A program made the translations under genes and the position numbers. Shown one piece after another: positions 25,746 to 39,373 of a stretch of 64,000 nt of DNA; position 1 is the stretch's first letter, and each line of letters begins with the position of its first letter. The notes beneath the pieces are model-generated. The model was not told the DNA's origin, ran no database searches, and worked only from the letters and a program-made list of their open reading frames with translations. Source of the DNA: Fratercula arctica (taxonomy: Eukaryota > Chordata > Aves > Charadriiformes > Alcidae); NCBI GenBank assembly GCA_947846985.1, contig CANTUZ010000002.1, forward strand, positions 15,634,087 through 15,698,086. Direction: 5' to 3'.

Positions 25746-26239
25746 GTTGGTACGTATGTCTGTGTATATGTATCTTCTTTTAATTAAAATGTGGAAAGTG
25801 TTATTCGTATAAGACTTGGATATGCCATCTGCCAACTCTACCAGAGCACAAGTAGAAAGCCCTCTGATATAATTTAAATATTGTTTTGTACCCTTTATAG
25901 CTGTCCTGTAAAAAAATACCCACTTAACAGCTGTCCTGTAACATTTCGTGCCTGTTGACCACTGAGATACTTTTATTTGGAGGATAATGTATTTTCCTTT
26001 TATATAGTGCGTATATTCAGTAACACTGGGAATGCTGTTCCCCTACATGTCAGTGACAGGACGGTGACTCATACAGAACTGATAAAAGTGGGAAGAGTAT
26101 GTATCTAATCTAGGGCAATTTAAAAAAAGAACTTTGGCTTTACATCTCAATTTACGTTTATTTACAGGAATATGACTGAAATGGGTGTTTTAATGTGAAG
26201 CTTTTAGAGAACTGCGATGTTAACTGTATGGTGGAATAA

Positions 26240-26587
<348 letters not shown>

Positions 26588-26870
26588 TGAAATCCTGGGT
26601 TTTCCATCCTTTTTTGTTTTTCAAAAGCTCAAGTAAGAATAGAAGGCTGCAAGAATCAAAAAAAACCAACCCACCTCATACAGTGGAAAAAAATTGAATC
26701 TGTAAGTTAAGATTTTAGCTTCATGTTGAATATGTGAAAAATACATGCTATTTTTAAACTGTGGAGGGTTGGTGGATTGTTTTTCAAAAAACTTTTTTGG
26801 AGGAATTGCTGGTTACACAGAACTTCAGAAAATAATTATACACTGCTGGGTCTTGAGTCCTTTTACTCAT

Positions 26871-26889
26871 TTTTTTTTTTTTTTTTTTT
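26871..26889. repeat. Poly-T, 19 bases
   Basis: A T run about 475 bases after the PARD3 exon. Confidence 0.95.
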
Positions 26890-27541
26890 AATTTTTACGT
26901 AGAGATTTAGATCACAGTCAGCTAAGAGGTTTTTGGTTATTGGCTGTTTGTTGGAGGTTATGGATACTTATGTCTTTGAATTACATGTTCAAAAAGGGTA
27001 AGGGAAGAAACACTGTGGCAAACTGTAAAGTCGTATGTAAATGCTGCACTTTTCTCTGCAAAGCCTGGTGTGTTTTTTGAAGCTCTCGAGAGCGTCTCAG
27101 CCCGATACAGCCTTCAGCCTGGAAACATGTTTCAGGACCCCACTCCTTTACAGACGGGATCCTTAATTTCCACTGTTGGAAGCAACAGGCGCTCTGAAGG
27201 CTCCTTGAAAACTGGCCAAATGATGACTCTTAGGCTTATTTTTCACAGTTATTTGTTGTGACAAAATTTAATTGACATGGTTATTTCAACTGGAACTTTA
27301 TAAAGAAAAATTATGTGAGGAGTCTTGGGACAGGGAGACTCCTCGCTGTCTGAAATATTGGGATTACTCAAGCTGTATAGAATAACAGTGCTGGGTTTTC
27401 AGGAATTTCTTCCATAAAAATAGTGCCCAGCTAAGATTTCAGGAAAAGCTAATTAAAACCTCTAGTTACCTCATATTGAAGTGCTCAGCTGCATGATTAG
27501 TTTATCTTTTGCTTACAGGTCTCAAGGAGGCTGGTGCAAGT

Positions 27542-27576
27542 TGTCACTATATATATATTTTAAAAAAAAAAAAAAA
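27542..27576. repeat. TA repeat and poly-A
   Basis: tatatatatattt is followed by a run of about 14 A, one of the few long A runs on the plus strand. Confidence 0.88.
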
Positions 27577-28386
27577 CTTATTTGAATCATGCACTTCTTA
27601 GCTTCTCACGTGCCCCTCCCTTCAGAAGGAGAAGTTTGAATTCTGGTGACTTCAAGACCTCATTCTTTGGCTGTGACCTTGGCTTGCTGCCTTCAAGTGG
27701 GGTAATTCCTCACAGTGAAACTCTGTGGGTGTTTTTATGCGTGTGACTAATAGATGAAAAACTCTGACTGCAACTCAAACAGGCTAAGTCATTATTACAA
27801 TATTGTTTTTGTGTATAGATGGGCAAGATACCTAGTAATTAGTAGTATTTATTTCTTCATTTGCCAAGCTCGTATCCTCCAATTCTGTGAATTTGGCGTG
27901 TCTCTACTGATGGTACTTGTCAGTTAAATTTCCTTTTTTTTGAAGGATCTTGCAGCATTGATTAGGAAGGTGCAATACGAACATGTACTGTGCTATACTG
28001 CTTTATATCCTTGAATTAATCATTCCTACTTGACCTTGACATTTGATTCTTTTCAAGCATTTCAGTCATTAGTCATTGTTTTTCAGTTTACCATCTTATA
28101 TTTTACACCTGACCTTCCTGATTCCCTTTGGTTTCGTATTGTTAGCTTTGCATTTGATGCTTCCTCCATAGCAAGTGTATCAGCTAGTTCTGTGTTAGCA
28201 GAACCTGATGTAGGTCTCATTAATGCAAGGTTCTGAATATATCTCCAGCTAGTAATGTTTTATGTATATACACTTAAGTATATCTTGTTAAAAAGCATTT
28301 AAGCAGATGATGTCTAAACACTTACTTAAATTATTATTGAGGTCTGTAGGATTAGTTAGGCTCAAAATCAAGCATTAGCCTATATC

Positions 28387-28407
28387 TTTTTTTTTTTTTT
28401 TTTTTTT
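28387..28407. repeat. Poly-T, 21 bases
   Basis: An uninterrupted T run. Confidence 0.95.
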
Positions 28408-31400
28408 AATTGGGACAAAAATATCTAGGATATTGCAAAACTGAACACTTAATATCTTTCTGTTCATTTTCACAAGGAAGTTCTTTACATTCTTGAAGAC
28501 AATTCATTGTGCTATTCACTACTTACCATCTGTACTTTTGAAAATCAGTTTGCTCTTATCATGGTTCTTTAGATGTAAGGATCACGCCCACAGCGATAAA
28601 TGTAATTTTGTCTTTTTTCTGTTGCTTTTATGCCATAATTATTTGTACAGTGTCATATAAGCACAATACAGAACGCGAAGCAGCTAAGGACTAGCTTGTC
28701 CTCTTGATGAATTTATTGCTCTTCGTAGTCAACTATATTAGTAAAATAATACTGTAATGTGAAGAGTATATTTACGCGTATTCCACTGTCTCCATGGAGA
28801 ACATGTTCTATCCTATAACAAATACAAAGACCCCTAGAGACAGCAGCTGTTCTGAATGGAATAAGACAAGTATCTTTGTGATGGTGGCCTTCACATTTAA
28901 ATGCAGCATGGTATGGTGACTTTATTTAGCTTCTTCAGTCTCTGTATTTTGGTATTCTCTTGTACTTTATCATTGTGTGATTCTGTAACTTACTAAAACA
29001 GAACAGGTGAGTAAGGGTTGCTCTCTGGAATAATTTGTGGTGTTCGATGTTGTTCCCCCTTAAAAAAAAAAAAAGAGAAAAAGATGAAACAAACTACATG
29101 GAAAAACTGATTTTGCCAAGCTGTTTGTTCCTTTCTGGAACAGTGTTTCTTAAGCCCTTTAACATAGTTCATTGAGAAAGTGCATAATGCATTCTAACTT
29201 AGCTGGCAGGCAGCTTTGACATTCATATTACACAATTTCACTACACATGAAATTGCCAATGAAAACTTCGTTAATGCAGTTAGTGGTAGTAACAGTATTA
29301 AAACAAAAATTAATAAATCCTTATTTGGCTATTCTTTTTCTTGGAAAACTTTTTTGTGATTGATTGAAGTGCTATTTTTTCCCAGGTTTTATTATGGCAA
29401 GATAGTTTTCAATAGAAATATCTAAATGTTTCTTATATTTATCTGTCATTCTGTATACAGGAATACAAATGGATTGTCTTCTCTTTATTGTTTTTGAAAA
29501 ATATTTGGCTACAAGAAAGAAAAATCTCTTTTCAACTAGTGGCATCCATTCCAGTCCAAAGTATGAGCATGTTTGGTATTGTTTGAGAAACTCCTTGGAA
29601 AGCTTGTGAAGATGAATATCCAGTATCTCTTTTCCAGAAATAAAGGAGAAATAATTCCTTTTAACTTGCTTTTAGTCAACTGCATAACCTATTTTCGTTA
29701 TTTAAAAAATACAGGTTCCTTGTGAATTTAGTATTAGAACAATATTTTAGAGATAGGTTAACAAACTGATGTGTTTAGATTTCTTTTACTTGTAAAAGTA
29801 GCCCTTCATTTGAAGGCTCTCAAAAAACATATGTCAGCTTGACAAGTTTCCAACTTGATGATAACATACTCGATGACCTCAGTTCAGTTCTTAGTAGGCA
29901 GACATTCTCAACAGCAAAAAAACCCAACCAACTGAACAAAAATAACCCCCAACCATCCTTAATAATCATGGTTTTCTCCTGGCAGGCTAAAGCACATAGG
30001 CACGTCAGTGATTCTCATGTTTTGGGTGTAATATGAAAGTACTTATTCAGGGATCTCATAGGCCCTTGTTTATTCATGGAAAAAAAATATTCAGGAGATT
30101 GTTGTGTAATCTCCCATTTTAAAAGTACATGCATAAATGTAACTTGCTCCCTGTTGAATTCTCACTGAAATAGTCACTTGTATTTTGCACAATTTAAAAA
30201 ACATTATTTCTTGTGCAATTTTATGTGATTTTTTCCTGCATAGTAGTGCTCAGGCTGTTGCTCAGCTTTGGAGATCAAAATGTCTATGTTTGGTGTAGCT
30301 GCATTTCTGAAAAAACAGAGACTTTCCTTCCCAAGAGAACAACAGGGATCTGCCATTAATAGCCACTGGTTTTGGTGAAAAGTTGGCAAATAGAGCTAGT
30401 TTGAAACAATGTAGGGTGTGAACCTAATGGCAGTTATTCATAAATTCATTTGCCCAAATGTATGAGGTTTTTGGTGGCTTGGGATTAGCAACCTGTGAAT
30501 GTAAAAGCATCAGCATTTTACTATTTCCTTCATTACTGTCCTAATAAATTTAACACTCTAGTTCTCAAAAATAAGCGCTGTATTTTAGTGTATGCTTAGA
30601 GTTACAGTCTGGGTTTTGTTCCCTACATGAAGGGATGGGCTTTCCTTGCTTGACTTAACAATTTCAAGTATTCAGTCAGCTCTTCATGCTGCATAATTCA
30701 TACTTAGGCCCACTGAGTGCAGAGATAAAAACCAGAGGAATATGGTTTGGTATTGTCTGGAGTGAAGTTTCATGCTTACCACAGTGTTTGTGTGTGTGGG
30801 GTCCAGCCCAGGTCACTGTAAGATCGAGGTGACGTTGGTGCTTACTGCTGGTTAGACGTATTTTGAACCTCCTGGAAATAAGCACAAGAAGTTGCTGTTT
30901 TGAGTGGGATACTGTTGGTGAGAATGGGATGGGGATTCATTTCATAGATCTGTGCTGAAGTGGAGTTTGTAAACATTCATGATGTAGAGTTTGGTATGTT
31001 AAGCAATCAAATTGCTGCTGAAATTCAGTGAGATCAATTGCAGTTCATTTGCATCCACTTTTAGAGACCTACAGAAACTCTGTTAATACTATTATGAATT
31101 TAATGCCCGCTTACTTCTAGTGTGATGGGAGAAAGTCTTTGAGCAGCCTCTTCACATAATATGAAGGCATATTAGGAGCTTTTCCCAGCACAGTGGACAG
31201 GAAATGAACTTTTGCTTTTAGTGTTAAACATACGGTCAATTCTAAATAATACTGTTGTTTTGTTTACTTCCTCTTGGAAAGCACTGTTGAGTTAGAGAGG
31301 CATGTGATACACCAAATGTGGGTTTGGAAAGGGTGACTGCATTTTGTTTGTAACAAATGTTAACTTGAAACCAACACAAAAATAAGTATTTTGAGCAAAT

Positions 31401-33928
31401 GCATGATGATGTTAAGGTTAAAGGCTAGCTAGGGACTGGACAGCTGTGATTACAGTATCTCACTGCTATTGAATTTTGTTCTGTCACTGTTATTTTTAGG
31501 GACAGTTGTGCAAGATCCCAGTTCTGTAGTAAATTCTGTGTTGAACAGTGACAACGCGATGCTGGTAGAAAGAATGAGATTCTGGTACTCCTATGTCTTT
31601 TCATTCTCTTCAAAATGTTAAAGAGCTTGTGAACTTGATGGAAGTTGCACAGATAAACTTGTTATCTTTAGATTTCCATCAGCACATAATCAGAATACTC
31701 AAAGTAGTGTTGTTTGTTCTAAATTTGGGGGTGTCACTGCCTCATTTAAGCAAACTTACAGCTGAATTTACATTTGAATTCCCTTTGAGTTTGCAACTTA
31801 AGAATTTAACCCTAAAACCACTAACAGAGAACAACTTTTTGCTGTACTTCTGAAGTTTGTTTCTGCCATTAACAGATTAAAACACTAGAGTGAATGACAG
31901 AACGTCTAGGTCCAGTGCAGCAAAGCTGACAGCAAAACCTAAAAATGCAAAAAAATTACTCAAAAATATGATTCTTAGTATTTACGATACCAGGATGGGT
32001 ATGCTCTTCCTTTTTCCTCAAAACTGTTTCATCAAATTAAATTCCAGCTACTGCCGTCATTCTCTCTCCCACAGTATGCAGTTTCTCTCTTCTTGTGCTG
32101 TGACTGCCTTCACTGTATCCCAGGAAAACAGGATGACCTTGAAACAAATTGTTGTTACTCATAAGTGACTTGGCAAAACACATTTTGAGCATAAGGCATT
32201 CTTTTCTTGTAACAGCTTAAAATAACTACTTGAGCCACTGAGCTTGGGAAAGTATTGATACTGGGAAAGAAACCCTTCGTACAACAATTCCATGATTATT
32301 TTCTGTTAAATTCAAAAACTTCAGTTTAACAATGCACTTTTAATGTCATCTAGTATTCTGCAGTCTTTTTAATTTTAATCACATTTTTAGAGACTGACAA
32401 TTTGATATTCACCAATTTGTCAGAACTTTGGTTAAAAAAGAATGTCTGTGCTTTAAACAGGTTTTCTTGCTTTAACACTATTGACTCATTATTACTGGGA
32501 TGGCCACATGATTTTTAGGTCGTCTTGCTGATGGATTTAAAGTAGAAAATCAAAGTTTTTATGTAGTCTTTATTCCCAGATGCACTTTAATGAAGACATA
32601 TTTGGAAATAACACACTCCAAATAGAAATATGATCTCCTGTCAAAGAATGGATTTAAATGCTTTTAGTATTTCTAATAAACTAAGTTTTAACTTCACAGT
32701 GTTTATGGATGAGCCTGAAACTCATGGAAGTGAGGAAATACTGGACATAATTATACTAATATTGAAACATATGCATTTACCAGTCACTAAGAGATATTAA
32801 ATGTAACTAAGTGTTGTCTCCCATCTGTAGCTCTTAGTTTTTCATCTCTTTCAGCACTGTTCTCCAAATTACTAACCTCGTTATCATTTACTTTTTCTAG
32901 CTCTGTGAAGACAGCATTTCCGTTCATGATTTCTTGTTTATTTTTAGGATAAACTGCAATATCCCAATTCCTTTCCTGTAATACTGAAGTCGTTGTATCT
33001 ATGCGCTAAGAATTCCCAGGCAGGAGAGGAGTGACATTTGTAAATGCATAAATTAGCTTCTGTGGAGATCTGAAGAGCTGCAGGTAAATCTGAAAATTGA
33101 ATAATTTGGTAAAAACTGTTCTCTGAGGAATAGTAGGGCCATGCATGAATATGTACTAGGTTAGTACAGTGAAAACCTCACAAACTTGCCATGGCATAAG
33201 AGGGAGGGTCTTATGGACCATAGAGCAATAGTGCATCTATTGTTTGGTATATTTGCAATTATTCTGAAAAAAGGGAAGGAGGATGTGAATACTGGAGTGA
33301 CAGATTCCATTATTGGGTGTGAAACCGAATGTTGATGGTAAATGCCGGTTATGAAGGATTGCAGAAGCGTCCTGTGATGCAGAGGGAGTAGACAATAACA
33401 TGGTGGATGAAATACCATTTTGGCAAATGTGATGTGCTTTTAGAGAAAGACTCCTTTAGCTGAATGTACAAAATAATGAGTTCTGAGCTAGCTGGTCCAT
33501 TGGGAGAATGTTTTTCATTTTGTAATAGACCTCTGGGAACATCGACTTATGCTGTAAGGTACAGCTCTGAGACATAATAAGATCTAAGAAGGCTTCCAGC
33601 AGCTTGTCCTTGTGTCTGCCTCTCCCCCACGTTGTCATCCCTGTCCTGTCCTGCCACTTACCTTGTGCAGGCTCCGGCACTCTGGGCCCTGTCTCTTAGC
33701 AGATTTATTCACTAAAATGGCAGAAGACTCCTCCTTGCAAAAAGAACTGAATATTTTTCTGCTATTTCGTGAGCATTGTCACTTCACCCAAAGGATCTGG
33801 CAAGCTGAGCAGGAAAGGCAGAGGACTTCACTGCTGGAAGTGGTTGAGGTGTGAAGGAAGAAGTAGGAAGAGGGAGGGTGGCAACATGAGTGGGCTGAGA
33901 CCTTCCATTTCAGTTCAGCAAGGCGGCC

Positions 33929-34005
33929 GGTGGCTGTGGAGATGCCAGAGTGGTCCCTGTGCCAATCTCCAGGGTGGCTGTGGAGATGCCACAGCGGTCC
34001 CTGTG
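33929..34005. repeat. Direct repeat, 33-bp copies at 44-bp spacing
   Basis: ggtggctgtggagatgcc begins both copies (33929-33961 and 33973-34005), and both end ggtccctgtg or a one-base variant of it. It is a two-copy minisatellite seed in a GC-richer patch. Confidence 0.93.
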
Positions 34006-35412
34006 GGGAAGCGAAGGGAAGAGAAGGCAACACGTGATGGAATCTTGCTGTTGTATGTGCTGGTGGGGAGCCCTCTGCTTCCTCCAGCCACAAACCAAAC
34101 AACCAAAAACGATTTTGTAGAAACAGCAAAAGCACAGGGCAAATGCCAACATTGATTCCAGGTATAGATTAAAGGCCTCTCTACCAGCTGTCTCTAAATG
34201 GACCAGGACTCAGCCTTTAAAAGAGAATGGAAGAAGAAAACTGTAGGTGACTGTAAAATCAGAGGTGACACCGAGGAATCATTCTTTCGTCTTTTGCAGT
34301 ACAAGATCTGAGGGCATCAAATGAAAGTAAAGCTGACATTAGCAAAGCAAATACTACCTTTTGTTTTCAAATTTGATTTTTTGAGTGCTGCAGATTCTTA
34401 TGTTTAGGGGAATTGTGAATAAATATAATCCAGATCTTTTTCTGTATCTTTGAAGATTTTAAGAATCTCAGTCCTTTTCCATTTCCTTCACAATTTACTT
34501 TCTCTCATTCAGAAATCCATTCATTATCTCTGCTCATTCTTGTTGCATTTCTTACACCTGTTTTAGGTGGTTTTTATGGAAGTGAAAACATCAGGATTGT
34601 ACCTGGTATTTGATACAAGGTCAGATTCATTTTAATGGATTTTTAAAGTTTATTTGTGCTTTTGTCAGTCTTAATTGCTAATATTTATTTTTGCGCAAAT
34701 GAGTGTGATTAGAGTATGTCATAAGAGTAGCTATCTACAAAAGGCTTTCACGCTTTCCTTGTCCTTATTTTTTTGATATATCAGAATAGTTGTGATTTTT
34801 ATCAAATGCTGCAGATGCTTCAAGAAGTTTTGGAGGACGTATTTTTTTCTTGAGAAGTCATGGTTTAAAAGCATGTATAATGCTGAGTTATCCGCTTATT
34901 TTTACCCTTTGAAAAAGATGATGCTTGTAAATCATGGGAACCGGTAATTTGAGTAGGGTCTCAATTTGTGAGAAAGAGTCTGTTTAATCTAAACTTGGGT
35001 GAAAACCACAGAGAGTGTTGGAATGATGATGGTCTCACAGTGCCTAATGTTAGTAACACTGAAGGTCATATGTGGCTGTGGATGATGACTGCTACAGTAT
35101 TATAAACCCATCAAAATTAAGAGATACTTTGTACTAAAAATATTTAATAATGGATTTTTTTGCTGTGTCCTGTAATAATTACTGATTCACTACTTAGATG
35201 TAGTTGTAGATAATATGAAGCAGTGCTTTCTAATTCTTCACAGTGTAAGTCTCCACAGAAATCTGCAGTGAATCTAGAATTAGGCCATTATGGCTAATAA
35301 ATGTATGATATTCTGATAGCTTTTCATTAATTGTAGCCGTATCACTTTGTCCTAGAGGTATATTATTCATCCTACAAGAAAAAAAGAAATTGTAGAAAAG
35401 GTAGGTTATGGG

Positions 35413-35516
35413 AATTCATTAACACTACCCTCTTACTCCTTGGTATCGGCAGGTCTTAAAAGAAATGCTGTTCCAACTTCAGAGATATTTCCTAACAGGG
35501 GTGGTGAGACTCATAC
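35413..35516 (+). repeat. Dispersed diverged repeat, copy A
   Basis: From attcattaacactaccctc through caggtcttaaaagaaatgct to ggtggtgagactcatac. It aligns by eye over about 100 bases with copy B at 35983-36082. The family is not recognised. Confidence 0.7.
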
Positions 35517-35759
35517 ACTAGAGGACTGACCCATATTAAAGCTTAATTATAGTAATGGATAATCCTGCAAGTATAAATTATTCACAGTTGTTTTGTATGT
35601 GAAGTAGCATCATGAATAAATTAAGGAAAAGTTTCTGGAAAAGACCCTGGACAATAGCATAAGTTTGTCAAAAGATAGTTTTGCTCCTTGTATGTTAACC
35701 CAGATTCAAATCTCACAGCGTGAGGTTTGCAGGCATGCTCCCATATGCACAGCTTTGCG

Positions 35760-35850
35760 CTTGGGGTATGTTTTGCTTCATGGAAATCAATAGCAGCAAG
35801 TCTTGGGGCATGTTTTGCTTCATGGAAATCAATAGCAGCAAGTCTTGGGG
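35760..35850. repeat. Tandem duplication, 42-bp unit, two full copies plus 7 bases
   Basis: Copy one is 35760-35801 and copy two is 35802-35843. They differ at one position (cttggggtatg versus cttggggcatg), and a third partial copy cttgggg follows to 35850. The near identity points to a recent duplication. Confidence 0.97.
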
Positions 35851-35982
35851 CTCTACACCCTTCTAGTGTTCCTTGACTATTACGTTATGCAAGGGAAGCA
35901 TTCCTACCTAAACACAATCCTGGTACAAAAGTTGCAATCTCAGCTGTCTGATAAGATCCCCACACTGTCACTAGGATGAAAA

Positions 35983-36082
35983 TTCATTGGCGTTACACTC
36001 TTATCCGTTGCTATCAATAGGTCTTAAGAGAGTGCTGTAACTTTATAGTTATTTCCCAGGAAGGATGGTAAGATTCATACAT
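35983..36082 (+). repeat. Dispersed diverged repeat, copy B
   Basis: From attcattggcgttacactc through taggtcttaagagagtgctg to ggatggtaagattcatac. It has the same orientation as copy A and starts 570 bases later. The similarity is imperfect but continuous. Confidence 0.7.
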
Positions 36083-36770
36083 ACGCTTGGACTTTATTTT
36101 CCAGTTGGCTTAGTAGATAAATTACTTCATAAGTTTGTAGCGTGAACAATCTCTCTGACAAAGAGAGAAAGGGGAATATTTGAATTGGGTTAAAACAGGA
36201 CTCCTGTTTTAATGGGGCAGCTGTCTCGGGCTAAAGGCTCCTTCAGCAAGTGCCTTGGAACCAATGAGAAGAAAATAATGCTGTCTTTTTGGGGGAGCTT
36301 TCACCAGTCTGCCTTTTCATATACCTTCCTAGCAGTAGCCCAGAAAGGAAGGAGTTAAGAAGATGCTTTGAACCCAAAGTCTTCTGCTTGGTCCCCACAC
36401 CCTGTTGGTGTACTTCCACACCCTCTTGGTGCGCAGGCAACTACCTTCCGTGCACCTTTAGCGTGCTCAGCAGGATAGTCACTACATTTTTCAGATTAGC
36501 ATCACTGCTGAAGCCTGTTTGAGTTTATACAGCAAGAAGGAGTTCTGCCTGCTCTTCCGTGACATACAGCGTTGCAGGACCATCGGCTTTTTTTCATTTG
36601 TACAACCTGTTGGAAGAACTGAAATTGTTCTTAGATGGGCTCTGTCCCTTGTGGGTTGCTCTGCTTCCTACAGGATTGAAGACTGTTCCCTGTAAGCTTG
36701 GTGGAAGCTTGATGGTACTGAGTTTTTATTTTCTTGGGACACTGTTTGCTTGAAGGTAACCATACTTCAG

Positions 36771-36934
36771 TGGATGAAATGGCAGACACACCTAAGAGGA
36801 AAATTACAAAGAAGTCGTCGTCTTTTTCATATGATCGCCGGAGAGATTCAGTGAAAGTCAGGAGACAGTCCAAGTCTCTTAGCTTTAAGTCAGCTACACT
36901 GGGTGCTCAAAAAAGGCAGACGCAGAAAAAGCAG
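36771..36934 (+). CDS. Candidate coding exon of unknown identity (basic, Ser-rich)
   Basis: I do not recognise this protein. The frame is open from 36722 (after a TGA at 36719) to a stop at 36983-36985. Inside it a possible acceptor (accatacttcag, weak pyrimidine tract) precedes 36771, and a donor CAG|gtttgt follows 36934. From the ATG at 36779 there are exactly 52 codons to that donor. The peptide begins MADTPKRKITKKSSSFSYDR; later segments are RRDSVKVRRQSKSLSFKSAT and LGAQKRQTQKKQ. It is very basic and Ser-rich, with RRxS-type basophilic kinase sites at RRDS and RRQS and no low-complexity DNA. Several CpGs (gtcgtcg, gatcgccgg) are unusual for surrounding intron. It could be an alternative PARD3 exon, part of a nested gene, a fragment of a retrocopy, or chance. 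A strong homologue cannot be named without a search. If the acceptor at 36770 is used, the exon is 164 bases with start phase 1 and end phase 0, so insertion between the phase-0 PARD3 exons would shift frame unless it is a first exon using its own ATG. Confidence 0.45.
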
Positions 36935-37339
36935 GTTTGTATTTGGATATTTCTCAAAAATTATCCTTACTTCCTAAATTCTTAAAAACATTGTAAAACT
37001 TGCTATGTCAATACAAAGCGGAAAGCAATCTCTGCTGATTTGCAATCTGTGTGTGAGTACATATGTGTATACATACAGGCTTGTGTGCGGGAAAAGCTGG
37101 ATTTTTTTGCTATAATATTTCTTAAGAGCTAGTTAACTTGTGGTGTTAATTTCATTGCAAGAAAAGTCTGCATCTCCTCTGCTTTTACGATGTGATTGAT
37201 GATTTCTGTTTTGTCTCAAGGAGTTGCTCCTATAGTAATACGCGCCCTGTGTTGTGTGTTGTCTGTTGTCCTGAAAAACATGATGGGTACTAAAACTTTT
37301 GAAACTATTATTCAGATTAGAACTGTTTCACTGCTCTTC

Positions 37340-37356
37340 ATTATTATTATTATTTT
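37340..37356. repeat. (ATT)n microsatellite
   Basis: About five ATT units followed by T-rich sequence. Confidence 0.88.
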
Positions 37357-39335
37357 TAATGTTGAAATGTACCAGACTGAGAGCTTTAGGGAGTGAAATA
37401 TTTTACTTATTCCAGAACAGGTAATGCAAGTCAGCAGCAGCACCTGTTCTGGTGGGACCAGTTCTTAGGGTTAGAGGGCACTTAATGCCCTGGCAGTGCT
37501 GCACTGCCATAGTAAAAGGCTTTCATGCACAGGTCTTTATCTTTTATAGTTGGGATCTAATTAAATGAAATCTCTCCAAAGAGAAAATGTGGTGTGCGCT
37601 GTAGTAAATGAAATAAAAACAAGTGAGTCAGTTCATGAAATGTCTTTGTATACTGAGCTCCAATTTCATCTAATAAGAAAGGAGCACAGGATCACTGACT
37701 ATCAACCATCTCTTGCTCTGCGTTTGTGTGCACAGGGTGCCTTTTTGAAAGCTTTATAGGAACTTTCCAGGGAATTTTTAATTATCTGTGTAGAACATGA
37801 AGTATTTTAAGTATTTGCAAATACTGCTTCCACAAATGCTTTAAAATAAACTGGCTTTTCATTCGCAGTGTAGGTGAATTTGTCATGTGCAAGTAGTTTT
37901 CAGGTCCATACCACATCTTTTCTTAAATTTTGAGGGCAGTGTATCCACTTAGATTTAAGAGAGTTTAAGTTATTGTGTCCAGAGTAAACTTTGGTATTAG
38001 CTTTAAAACACAATGAATTTGATGTGTGTGGGTTGATATTTGTTATTCTTGAAAGCTTAAAATGTCTGTTTAAATAGCAAAATAGCGACTAGGAGAATAC
38101 TAGGACATTCCAGCTTTAGTGTGCTTCTGTAGTGTTAATTAATAGTCGTAGCTGAAGCCCCTTTGTTTGAATCAAAGTTCCAGAAGTTTTAAATGAGGAA
38201 ATATTTGAAGAAATGAGGAATACCTTCAAAAGGGCACAAAGCTCTGACTGTTTTTCTCCCCTCTATTGCCAGAAGCAATTTCAGAAGTAAAAGTCATAAA
38301 GCTAAATTTTACAGAGATGTAAAATACCAAATGACATCTGTGAGCATTCATGTTCATTGGATCTTTTTGGGAAATGGAAAGACTACTCAAGTTAATTTAA
38401 TAATTTCATTTGTAGGATAAAATCAATGAGTACCCCTGTATTTCAATTTTTCCAGGCCTTAAGGTTCTTGAGACTTCTCATCTTTTGGATAGCTGCCATG
38501 GTTACTGTGTGACCTCTAGTGGTTAATGAAAAATATGCTCAATTATAGAAGTCAGCCTGATACTTGAAAAAGTAATGAATGTGTATTCTTACTGGTTTAA
38601 TTATTTAATCCTCTAAATTCTATTTTTATTCAAAAGGAAAAAAAAAATCATCTGCTTTAACTTAATCTTTTATGGTGTCACTTCCAGAAAAAGTGTTTTA
38701 CTAAAATAATTATTCTCATAGATGGGTGTCTGAATTGCAGTACTCAGAGATGCAGAATTATAGGAGTAGTTTTAAGAAACTTTTACTGCTTTGGCTTGGT
38801 TACAATATGGGTGAAAGAACCGAAAGGAAATGCTCCAGACCAAGCCCTGTTTTGAGCAACTTGTGTATTGGATAGATATGAAGAAGGGCTTTTCTGCCTC
38901 AAGAATGTATTTTTTTTTTCCTCTCTAAATGCTCCAATTAACTGTAAAAAAATGTTATTTTTTCCTACAAGCTTGGTCTTGTTTCAATCTTTAAATCATT
39001 ACAATTACGTGAGACAAAACCATCCTTACCTCCTCCCTGCTCCCCACCCCCCCTGCAATGGCAGCTACGGCTACAGGCATCAGAAATGCTGTTGAACACC
39101 AAACTTGATTGTTTTTGTTACTGTTGAACTTTTGACACACTGAAGAAAATTATTGGTTTGAAGTTATAAGAATCTGATCAGTTTTTAACCAGGCAGATGT
39201 AACTCTATTCAATACAGTGTAACTTCTGTGATTACTCAGGCTGGTTCCAGGCCTGAGTTATCGAGTGAGCAGTAGTTGTTACTGCAGCAGGAGAAATATT
39301 ACTTAAAAATTCCTTTTTTGTTGCTTGATTCTCTT

Positions 39336-39373
39336 TCTCCTTTTTTCTTTCTTTCTTTTTTTTTTTTTTTTTT
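39336..39373. repeat. T-rich CTTT tract and poly-T
   Basis: ttttttctttctttc leads into a T run of about 18. Confidence 0.93.

Noticed and set aside
25594..25835. ORFs on both strands over the CA/TA repeat
   Set aside because: Microsatellite translations rich in Tyr, Ile and His.
27070..27261. 63-codon ORF with a fairly ordinary composition
   Set aside because: No splice sites at plausible positions and no known protein; considered chance.
33769..34155. 128- and 118-codon ORFs on opposite strands
   Set aside because: Both cover the same GC-rich patch with a direct repeat. No known domain is seen.
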